From contig CAVCYP010000077.1 in NCBI GenBank assembly GCA_963606545.1, forward strand, positions 1 through 5,621: a DNA stretch of 5,621 nucleotides, given 5' to 3'. The translations under genes and the position numbers were made by a program. Positions 1 through 4,592 of this stretch are shown in pieces (position 1 is the stretch's first letter; every line of letters begins with the position of its first letter). The stretch comes from UBA9732 sp963606545 (lineage in GTDB: Bacteria; Spirochaetota; Spirochaetia; Sphaerochaetales; Sphaerochaetaceae). Under the pieces are notes generated by a model. That model was given only the letters and a program-made list of their open reading frames with translations. It made no database searches and was not told the origin of the DNA.

Positions 1-1370
1 AGGATTGCGGTGGCAATTGTGAAGTAAAGGAGCAGAGATAGGGCATCAACAATGGTGGTGATGAACGGGCTGGCCATGACGGCTGGGTCAAAGCCAATCT
101 TTTTGGCCAATAGCGGCAGGGTGCAGCCAATGAGCTTGGCAATTACTACTGTGACGCACATTGTTAGGCTGACTACTAAGGCCACCACTACGGTTACGGA
201 CTCGTTTCTAAACAACAGGCCATCAACTAACATTATTTTTGCAAAGCAGGCGGCAGAGAGGGCAATGCCACACATCAAGGAGGTGAAAAGCTCTTTTAGA
301 ATTACTTTGCCTATGTCGCTGAATTCTACTTCTCCCAGGGAGAGGGCTCGAATGACGGTGACGGAGGACTGGGAACCCGAGTTTCCGCCGGTGTCCATGA
401 GCATCGGGATGAAGGCGGTAAGAACCACGTGGACGGCTAGGGCGGTCTCGAAGTTAGTGATGATAAGTCCGGTGAAGGTGGCAGATATCATGAGGATCAT
501 CAGCCAGGGGATTCGGTGTTTAAAGAGTTCCCAAGGCGAGGTGCGAAGATAGGTTTTCTCGTAAGGCGTCTGACCAGACATGATGGTGATATCTTCTGTG
601 GCCTCTTGGACCATGACGTCCATGGCGTCGTCGAAGGTTACAATTCCTACCATTCGGTTGTCGCTGTCTACCACGGGGAGGGCTAGCATGTTGTACTTGG
701 AGAGCATTTTAGCTACCTCTTCCTGGTCCATCTTGGTGTTGACGGTGATGAGGTTGGTTTCCATGACGCTTTCTACCGTGGCGTTATCGTCTTTGGCTAG
801 CATGAGGCTTTTGGCGGAGACGGTGCCAAGTAGGCGGTTGAAGGAGGACATTACGTAGCAGGTGTAGATGGTTTCCTTGTCTACGCCGGTTTCACGAATG
901 CGCTTGAAGGCCTCGCTGACGGTCATGTTGGCGCGTAGGGATACGTATTCCGTGGTCATGATTGAGCCGGCCGAGTTCTCTGGGTAGCGCAAAATTTCGT
1001 TGATGTCTCGGCGTTTTTCCGGGGTGACCTGTTTGAGAATTCTGCTAACTACATTTGCAGGCATCTCCTCAACTATGTCTACCGTGTCGTCCACGTACAT
1101 TTCATCTAAGACCTGCTTAAGTTCTGTATCTGAGAAGCCCTTGATGAGGAGCTCCTGATTTTCTGGATCCATCTCTACGAAAGAGTCTGCTGCAAGGGCC
1201 TTAGGAAGAAGCCTGAACATGACAGGTAGCTGTTCTTCTGAAAGGTCGTCAAAAATTGCGGCGATATCAGATGGGTTCATGGTGATAAGGATATCCTTTA
1301 CAGAAGAATATCTCTTGTTCTCCACCAATGTTTTGAGAGTACTTTCCAATGTTGCAGTTTGTTGAGCCAT
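1..1370 (-). CDS. mgtE: MgtE-family magnesium transporter, 3' end cut by window edge
   Basis: This is a magnesium channel/transporter of the inner membrane that works as a dimer and gates Mg2+ entry in response to cytosolic Mg2+. I translated 456 complete codons from ATG at 1370, and the frame stays open to base 1. The order is the family's: an acidic helical MgtE N-domain (about residues 25-130), two CBS domains (about 135-195 and 200-260), then a membrane domain from about 285 with five hydrophobic segments. Signature motifs are MDTGGNSGSQSSVTVIRAL (325-343) and DPAVMASPFITTIVDALSL (428-446). D442 matches the conserved pore aspartate, and the acidic EATED stretch near 256-260 matches the Mg2+-sensing connecting region of the Thermus protein. 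MgtE proteins are usually about 450 residues, so only a few residues lie beyond the edge. The start is supported by AGGGAGG six bases upstream. The middle of the gene favours C-ending codons more than its neighbours. Identification is firm; transport of Mg2+ rather than another divalent ion is family knowledge. Confidence 0.96.
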   Translation of the reverse strand, partial: MAQQTATLESTLKTLVENKRYSSVKDILITMNPSDIAAIFDDLSEEQLPVMFRLLPKALAADSFVEMDPENQELLIKGFSDTELKQVLDEMYVDDTVDIVEEMPANVVSRILKQVTPEKRRDINEILRYPENSAGSIMTTEYVSLRANMTVSEAFKRIRETGVDKETIYTCYVMSSFNRLLGTVSAKSLMLAKDDNATVESVMETNLITVNTKMDQEEVAKMLSKYNMLALPVVDSDNRMVGIVTFDDAMDVMVQEATEDITIMSGQTPYEKTYLRTSPWELFKHRIPWLMILMISATFTGLIITNFETALAVHVVLTAFIPMLMDTGGNSGSQSSVTVIRALSLGEVEFSDIGKVILKELFTSLMCGIALSAACFAKIMLVDGLLFRNESVTVVVALVVSLTMCVTVVIAKLIGCTLPLLAKKIGFDPAVMASPFITTIVDALSLLLYFTIATAI

Positions 1371-1376
1371 ATGCAA

Positions 1377-1383
1377 CCTCCCT
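1377..1383 (-). promoter_or_regulatory. mgtE ribosome binding site
   Basis: AGGGAGG on the minus strand lies six bases from the mgtE ATG at 1370 and fixes that start. Just upstream, TTCCC (1390-1394 region) could fold back on GGGAG with a seven-base loop. The same site is complementary over nine positions (eight Watson-Crick, one G-U) to the anti-SD segment at 1502-1510, so it may be occluded under some conditions. Confidence 0.8.
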
Positions 1384-1437
1384 GGCTTTGGGAAAAGTCA
1401 GAGTTGGACGAGTCGCCAATGCAGAATGATTGTGTTC

Positions 1438-1492
1438 AACGCTAAAAACGCAAAAGCTAAAAGCGCAAAAGCTAAAAACGCAAAAGCTAAAA
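1438..1492. repeat. 15-bp tandem repeat, about 3.5 copies, in the mgtE leader
   Basis: Three near-identical 15-base units on the plus strand read (a/g)cgcaaaagctaaaa at 1448-1462, 1463-1477 and 1478-1492. They differ only at the first base (a, g, a). A shortened copy (acgctaaaa) at 1439-1447 precedes them. In the mgtE transcript the repeat reads as U-rich UUUUAGCUUUUGCG units and should be poorly structured. The leader ORF stop codon falls inside the last unit. The repeat is non-coding in the frame I believe is used. Confidence 0.9.
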
Positions 1493-1567
1493 TACAAATC
1501 TAAGGAGGTTTGTACCGAGCGGAACAGTGTCAGAATCTGCAAATAAGCTACTACTACCAGCTTCCAT
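1487..1567 (-). CDS. Putative 26-residue leader peptide upstream of mgtE
   Basis: A small ORF runs from ATG at 1567 to TAG at 1487-1489. The peptide starts MEAGSSSLFADSDTVPLG and ends NLLRFVF. I recognise no family. Support comes from the initiation signals: AAGGAGG lies seven bases upstream of the ATG, the best ribosome binding site in the window, and a good promoter lies about 45 bases further up. The only gene downstream on this strand is mgtE, 116 bases on, so it is placed as a leader ORF. Codons 20-22 (AAC CTC CTT) are the anti-SD segment, so a ribosome translating the ORF would cover it. The peptide has scattered acidic residues and a single proline but no obvious arrest motif. It could be a chance ORF; the strong ribosome binding site argues against that, and its short length limits certainty. 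Confidence 0.45.
   Translation of the reverse strand: MEAGSSSLFADSDTVPLGTNLLRFVF
1501..1510 (-). promoter_or_regulatory. Anti-Shine-Dalgarno segment with two possible partners
   Basis: The RNA reads AACCUCCUUA. It pairs perfectly over eight bases with UAAGGAGG (1575-1582), the leader ORF ribosome binding site. That helix can extend by four more pairs (UUGU 1569-1572 with ACAA 1510-1513) across a small internal loop. Alternatively it pairs over nine positions with AGGGAGGUU (1375-1383), the mgtE ribosome binding site. The two helices use the same bases and cannot form together. Confidence 0.45.
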
Positions 1568-1574
1568 GACAATT

Positions 1575-1581
1575 CCTCCTT
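1575..1581 (-). promoter_or_regulatory. Ribosome binding site of the leader ORF
   Basis: AAGGAGG on the minus strand is seven bases from ATG at 1567. It is a near-perfect Shine-Dalgarno sequence and the main reason for believing the 26-codon ORF is translated. Confidence 0.6.
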
Positions 1582-1620
1582 ATAGTAAAAGCAATATAGG
1601 GCACAAGACCCCGAAAAGTG

Positions 1621-1649
1621 AGTATAATGAATCCACCAAATGACTGCAA
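1621..1649 (-). promoter_or_regulatory. Sigma70-type promoter for the leader ORF and mgtE
   Basis: On the minus strand TTGCAG (1644-1649, three of six consensus bases) is followed by a 17-base spacer and TATACT (1621-1626, five of six). The predicted start is near 1614. The -35 element lies inside the downstream arm of the inverted repeat 1641-1679, so a protein bound there would interfere with it. Transcription could also reach mgtE by read-through from the gene at 1686-2240. Confidence 0.55.
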
Positions 1650-1679
1650 GTTTTTTCGCAAAACTTATGCTTGCAGTCA
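1641..1679. repeat. Perfect 10-bp inverted repeat: operator or weak terminator
   Basis: TGACTGCAAG (1641-1650) and CTTGCAGTCA (1670-1679) are perfect inverted copies separated by 19 bases. Inside, AAGTTTT and AAAACTT can also pair around a five-base loop, so the minus-strand RNA could fold as TGACTGC/GCAGTCA plus AAGUUUU/AAAACUU with a six-base bulge. It begins seven bases past the stop codon at 1686, a terminator position for that gene, but is followed only by TTT and then GGTGG, a poor U-tract. Overlap with the -35 box of the next promoter makes an operator an equally good reading. Confidence 0.6.
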
Positions 1680-1685
1680 AGCAGG

Positions 1686-2240
1686 TTATGCCAGTTGTTC
1701 CTTCAAAGCTTCTTTTGCGTTATCCAGCGCCCCCTGATACTGAGCGTCAAGCTTCTTGAGGTTCTGCTGAATTAATTGCGTGTACTGATTAGAATTAACT
1801 TGCTCCGGATTTTCCTGCATAGCCTGTTTAATCTGCTCCTGCATCCTAGAAATAAAATCCTGCCTGTGCTGGATAAACTGCCCAAAGAGATCACCAATTT
1901 GCCTGATAGTTGAAACGGCCTGACTGCCTTGCTCTGCCACCAGCGCCACCAGCGTCACAAGGCGTTCAAAACGCAGCTCATACAGGTTGTCCGATGGTAG
2001 TCCTAAGTTAGAAAAAATGGTATTTACAACGCCCTTTTTCACCGTAGGCAAATCCTGTTCACTATAGCCGTTATACTTGGTCGCAAGTTCGTCCTCACTC
2101 ATCTGCGTATCATTGAGAAACTTGCCCGCCAGCGCCATGCCTTCTTTCTCCAGCACGCCAGCCTTATACTTATTCTCGTCAATCTCTATATCCTTGGTCT
2201 TCTCCAGCGCCAGCTCCCACGCCGATTTAATCCTAGCCAT
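1686..2240 (-). CDS. Conserved hypothetical helical protein, 184 residues
   Basis: No function can be assigned. The protein starts MARIKSAWELALEKTKDIE and is predicted almost wholly helical. A charged N-terminal part (1-60) is followed by a more hydrophobic central segment (about 87-125, with LVTLVALVAEQ) and a glutamine-rich amphipathic C-terminal half (about 126-184) that looks able to form a coiled coil. It has no cysteine, signal peptide or convincing membrane segment, so it should be cytoplasmic. The opening resembles short conserved hypothetical proteins I associate with spirochaetes, but this is memory, not a search. An in-frame TTG lies at 2252, but GGAGG (2246-2250) sits five bases before ATG at 2240, which is clearly the start. 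It is divergent from alaX and upstream of mgtE on the same strand, separated by the mgtE control region, so probably its own transcription unit. Confidence 0.85.
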   Translation of the reverse strand: MARIKSAWELALEKTKDIEIDENKYKAGVLEKEGMALAGKFLNDTQMSEDELATKYNGYSEQDLPTVKKGVVNTIFSNLGLPSDNLYELRFERLVTLVALVAEQGSQAVSTIRQIGDLFGQFIQHRQDFISRMQEQIKQAMQENPEQVNSNQYTQLIQQNLKKLDAQYQGALDNAKEALKEQLA

Positions 2241-2245
2241 CTTTA

Positions 2246-2250
2246 CCTCC
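2246..2250 (-). promoter_or_regulatory. Ribosome binding site deciding the start at 2240
   Basis: GGAGG on the minus strand is five bases from ATG at 2240. The in-frame TTG at 2252 overlaps this site and so cannot use it, which removes four residues from the longest reading of the frame. Confidence 0.85.
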
Positions 2251-2280
2251 AACCAGGCCCTCTTTTAGCCCGATATTCCA

Positions 2281-2309
2281 AAGATACCCATTTTTTTAGC
2301 AATGGACAA
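2281..2309 (-). promoter_or_regulatory. Candidate promoter for the 184-residue protein gene
   Basis: On the minus strand TTGTCC (2304-2309, four of six) is followed by a 17-base spacer and TATCTT (2281-2286, four of six). The start would be near 2274, giving a leader of about 34 bases that includes the GGAGG site. The -35 element overlaps that of the plus-strand promoter. Each box is a moderate match only. Confidence 0.4.
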
Positions 2310-2331
2310 CAAGCCCTATTAAGGTTATCTT
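2303..2331 (+). promoter_or_regulatory. Candidate promoter for alaX, implying a leaderless mRNA
   Basis: TGGACA (2303-2308, five of six) is followed by a 17-base spacer and TATCTT (2326-2331, four of six). A start about seven bases past the -10 box falls at 2338, the A of the alaX ATG. This agrees with the poor ribosome binding site of alaX: the nearest purine run, AAGG at 2321-2324, is 13 bases from the ATG. Confidence 0.4.
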
Positions 2332-2337
2332 CTAGTC

Positions 2338-3519
2338 ATGAAAAAACTTTATTACCAAGACCCTTACCAAAAAGAAACCTCTTGCACCGTAGTTGAGGTC
2401 GTTCATCAAAATAATTACACAGAAGTTTTAACAGACCAGACTATTTTTTACCCCGAATGTGGAGGCCAGCCCGGTGACAAAGGGTTTTTAGGGCCCTATG
2501 AAGTATTAGATACCAAAAAAGCAGAGGACGGAGATTCTATCCTAATCCTCCAAAAGGACTGCCAAGTTAAAGTAGGCGAGACCCTAACCTTAAAACTTGA
2601 CTGGTCACACAGATACAAATTTATGGTTATGCACACCGCCCAGCACATGATGTCCGGTTTGCTTTTTACAAAATTTAACATTGGAACGGTAGCCGTCCAT
2701 CTTGGAGATGAATATTTAACAATTGAGACCAACCAGACACAAATAGAACCCAGCGTAATAGAAAAACTGGTAGAGTTTGCCAACCAAGCAATCCTAGAAG
2801 CTCATCCGGTTTTATATCACGAGATGAGCCACAAGGAGGCGGAAGCCTTAGGCCTTAGACGTTCTATAAAAGTAGAAGGCGATGTCAGAATAGTTGAGAT
2901 TCAAGAGGTGGACAGAATTGCCTGTGGTGGCGTACATGTTGCAAAAACTTCAGAGCTTAGACTTATTTATTGCGTTGGGCATGAAAACATCAGAGGCCAT
3001 GTAAGGTTATATTTCAAAGTTGGGGATCAGGCTCTCTCTTATGCAATGAAAAGCCTAAAGCTTCAAGAGCAGCTTTGTGCTAAATTCACTTGCGCTAGTA
3101 CAGAGGTTCCGGCAAAGGTAGATAATCTTCTTAATAGCCTAAACCAGCTAACACACGCAAAAAAAGAGCTTGAGATGGAAGTTTCAGGCTATCAAATTGA
3201 GAAAAACCTCAAAGATGGGATAGCAACATTTATTGTTGAAAATGACCTTGATATACAGGGGTTTCAACATGCAAGCAACAATTATGATGACCTTGCCATG
3301 TGTGTTATAAAAGTTGAGAAAGACAAGAGTCTTTGGGGGATTGCGCTGAAAGGTAAGTATCAGAATAAAGACTTCAAAGAGCTTAGAAAGACCCTTCTTC
3401 CAACAATAGGGGCAAAAGGCGGTGGAAAGGCTCCGCTGTATCAAGGCGCCGCTAACGTAACAGATAGAGAGAAGTTAAACGAATTTCTTAAAGCCTTTGA
3501 AACTTTTGTCAGAAGCTAG
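2338..3519 (+). CDS. alaX: AlaX-type alanyl-tRNA editing protein, long form
   Basis: This is a free-standing homologue of the alanyl-tRNA synthetase editing domain. It acts in the cytosol and hydrolyses mischarged tRNA(Ala) (Ser- or Gly-tRNA), backing up AlaRS proofreading. The 393 residues show an N-terminal barrel-like domain with YPECGGQPGDKG (38-49), then the zinc/catalytic motifs HTAQH (99-103) and CGGVH (196-200). H99, H103, C196 and H200 are all present. A helical, probably coiled-coil segment (about 234-295) and a C-terminal DHHA1-like domain with GAKGGGKAPLYQGAANV (358-374) follow. Length and DHHA1 tail place it with the long AlaX proteins. No synthetase catalytic domain precedes it, so it is not a truncated alaS. 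The ATG at 2338 is the only sensible start, though no well-spaced ribosome binding site precedes it. It is monocistronic, divergent from the 184-residue gene and convergent with the E1 genes. The preferred mischarged substrate cannot be read from sequence. Confidence 0.93.
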   Translation: MKKLYYQDPYQKETSCTVVEVVHQNNYTEVLTDQTIFYPECGGQPGDKGFLGPYEVLDTKKAEDGDSILILQKDCQVKVGETLTLKLDWSHRYKFMVMHTAQHMMSGLLFTKFNIGTVAVHLGDEYLTIETNQTQIEPSVIEKLVEFANQAILEAHPVLYHEMSHKEAEALGLRRSIKVEGDVRIVEIQEVDRIACGGVHVAKTSELRLIYCVGHENIRGHVRLYFKVGDQALSYAMKSLKLQEQLCAKFTCASTEVPAKVDNLLNSLNQLTHAKKELEMEVSGYQIEKNLKDGIATFIVENDLDIQGFQHASNNYDDLAMCVIKVEKDKSLWGIALKGKYQNKDFKELRKTLLPTIGAKGGGKAPLYQGAANVTDREKLNEFLKAFETFVRS

Positions 3520-3546
3520 AATCTACGCGTGGCTAGAATCTACGCG
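3515..3546. repeat. 17-bp-period direct repeat at the 3' end of alaX
   Basis: GCTAGAATCTACGCG occurs at 3515-3529 and again, identically, at 3532-3546, separated by TG. The first copy contains the alaX stop codon (3517-3519), so the duplication starts inside the gene's last codons. Confidence 0.9.
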
Positions 3547-3555
3547 CAACTTGTA

Positions 3556-3595
3556 GCACTAATGCACTAATGCACTAACGCAGGAATGCACTAAA
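3556..3595. repeat. 8-bp tandem repeat, five units, between convergent genes
   Basis: Units are GCACTAAT, GCACTAAT, GCACTAAC, GCAGGAAT and GCACTAAA. The fourth is diverged. The last unit contains the stop codon of the E1 beta gene (3591-3593 on the minus strand). The 71 bases between the two convergent stop codons are largely this array and the 17-bp repeat. I see no hairpin followed by a T-tract on either strand, so no intrinsic terminator can be called. Confidence 0.9.
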
Positions 3596-4592
3596 ACAAC
3601 TTCTTAATAGCCTCAGCACAATCTTCTGCATTTGGAATAGTAGACTTTTCAAGGTCCTTGGAGAAAGGAATTGGTGTACACCTACCACCCATTTGGACAA
3701 CAGGGGCTTTCAGAGCTTTGAACGTTGCAGGGTCTGAGCAAATTTCAGAACAAACCTGAGAATTTATTCCACCAAAGGCATTTGGATCTTGGATTAAAGC
3801 AACTCTTCCAGTTTTCTGAACCTCAGATAAAATAGTGGCTTTATCCAAAGGCTTTAGAGTACAAAGGTCAACAACAGTAGCAGCAATTCCGTCCTCAGAA
3901 AGCAAGTTTGCCGTAGCAAGAGCAGTCTGAACAGCTCTGGAATAGGCAATAATAGTCACATCCTTACCAGAGCGAATAATTTTGGCTTTGCCAATTGGCA
4001 GAGGCTGAGCCTCAATAGTGCCTTCTAGGTCATAAAGCATCTTATGCTCAAAAACCAAAACCGGATTGTTGTCTCTGATTGCTGCTCTGAGAAGATAGTA
4101 AGCATCAGAAGGGCAGGAAGGAGCTACCATTTTTAGGCCGGCACTGTTTTGGAAAAGCGCCTCAGGGCTCTGGGTGTGCTGGGCCCCGTGACCGGTTCCG
4201 CTTCCCTCTGGAAGCCGCACCGTAATTGGACAGCTGAACTGGCCGCCACTCATGAAATGAGTCTTTGAAGCATGGTTGACAATAGGGTCAAAGATTAGAG
4301 TAAAGAAGTCTGCATACATGATTTCAACAACTGGTCTAAGACCCATCATTGCAGCGCCAACCGCCATACCGGTAAACCCTTCTTCTGCAACCGGGGTGTC
4401 AATAATTTGATTTGGAAACTTCTTGTATAAATCTCCAGTTACTTTAAAACAGCCACCGTAAACACCAATATCTTCACCAATGAGAAGAACGTTTGGATCT
4501 TGAGCCATTTCATCTGCGAGGGCCTGCCTTATGGCTTCTCTGAAAGTTAACTTTGAGCCTGCTAAACTAGAAGAGAAAAGATTATTTTGCAT
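3591..4592 (-). CDS. 2-oxoacid (pyruvate/acetoin) dehydrogenase E1 component, beta subunit
   Basis: This is the transketolase-like beta subunit of a thiamine-diphosphate E1, which with the alpha subunit decarboxylates a 2-oxoacid (or cleaves acetoin) and passes the acyl group to lipoyl-E2. The 333 residues match the usual length of about 325. Visible motifs are VLLIGEDIGVYGG (35-47), DTPVAEEGFTGMAVGAA (65-81, with the conserved cofactor-activating Glu), MYADFF (92-97), the GTGHGAQHTQSPE block (132-144, with the conserved active-site His139) and the C-terminal transketolase domain with VVDLCTLKPLD (240-250) and KTGRVALIQD (260-269). The conserved Glu in the canonical VHE motif is replaced by QD at 268-269. 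The start is ATG at 4592, set by GGAGGG eight bases upstream. An in-frame ATG at 4610 lies upstream of and partly overlaps that site, so I reject it. It overlaps the alpha gene by 11 bases, so the pair is probably translationally coupled. PdhB and AcoB cannot be separated from this sequence, so no symbol is given. Confidence 0.93.
   Translation of the reverse strand: MQNNLFSSSLAGSKLTFREAIRQALADEMAQDPNVLLIGEDIGVYGGCFKVTGDLYKKFPNQIIDTPVAEEGFTGMAVGAAMMGLRPVVEIMYADFFTLIFDPIVNHASKTHFMSGGQFSCPITVRLPEGSGTGHGAQHTQSPEALFQNSAGLKMVAPSCPSDAYYLLRAAIRDNNPVLVFEHKMLYDLEGTIEAQPLPIGKAKIIRSGKDVTIIAYSRAVQTALATANLLSEDGIAATVVDLCTLKPLDKATILSEVQKTGRVALIQDPNAFGGINSQVCSEICSDPATFKALKAPVVQMGGRCTPIPFSKDLEKSTIPNAEDCAEAIKKLF

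Larger units (their letters stand above)
1371..1614 (-). promoter_or_regulatory. Long 5' leader of mgtE with candidate translational switch
   Basis: If transcription starts about seven bases past the TATACT box, the mgtE mRNA has a leader of roughly 244 bases. This stretch has no large gene. It holds a short GGG/CCC hairpin near the 5' end, a 26-codon ORF with a strong ribosome binding site, an anti-SD segment, a U-rich 15-bp tandem repeat and the mgtE ribosome binding site. Long leaders are common for Mg2+ transporter genes (M-box riboswitches, and leader-peptide control as in Salmonella mgtA). I looked for the conserved M-box landmarks (GGUGAGGCUCC and the GCUGCUGCC / GACGCCAAUGGGUCAACA segments) and do not see them. 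Regulation through the leader ORF is my inference. Confidence 0.5.

Noticed and set aside
52..858. Plus-strand open frames of 166 and 92 codons at 52-552 and 580-858
   Set aside because: They lie antisense to mgtE, whose translation is a full family match. Their products resemble no protein, and no initiation signals support them.
1371..1614. M-box (ykoK) magnesium riboswitch upstream of mgtE
   Set aside because: The position is right, but I cannot find the conserved M-box sequence blocks. A covariance-model scan would settle it.
1267..1680. Minus-strand open frame of 137 codons running through the leader into mgtE
   Set aside because: It starts at a TTG without a ribosome binding site, passes through the tandem repeat (giving a cysteine/phenylalanine repeat peptide) and then overlaps mgtE out of frame. 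It is a shadow of the repeat and of mgtE.
2241..2252. TTG at 2252 as the start of the 184-residue protein
   Set aside because: It overlaps the GGAGG site that sits five bases before ATG at 2240.
2452..2472. Cys in place of the first Gly of the GGGQ motif in AlaX
   Set aside because: This position is variable in the family (for example SGGQ in alanyl-tRNA synthetases), so it is not evidence of altered function.
2496..3444. Minus-strand open frames at 2496-2783 and 3184-3444
   Set aside because: Both are antisense to alaX, whose coding frame is fully supported by zinc-site and DHHA1 motifs.
3515..3595. CRISPR array
   Set aside because: The repeats are 8 and 17 bases long and follow one another without unique spacers.
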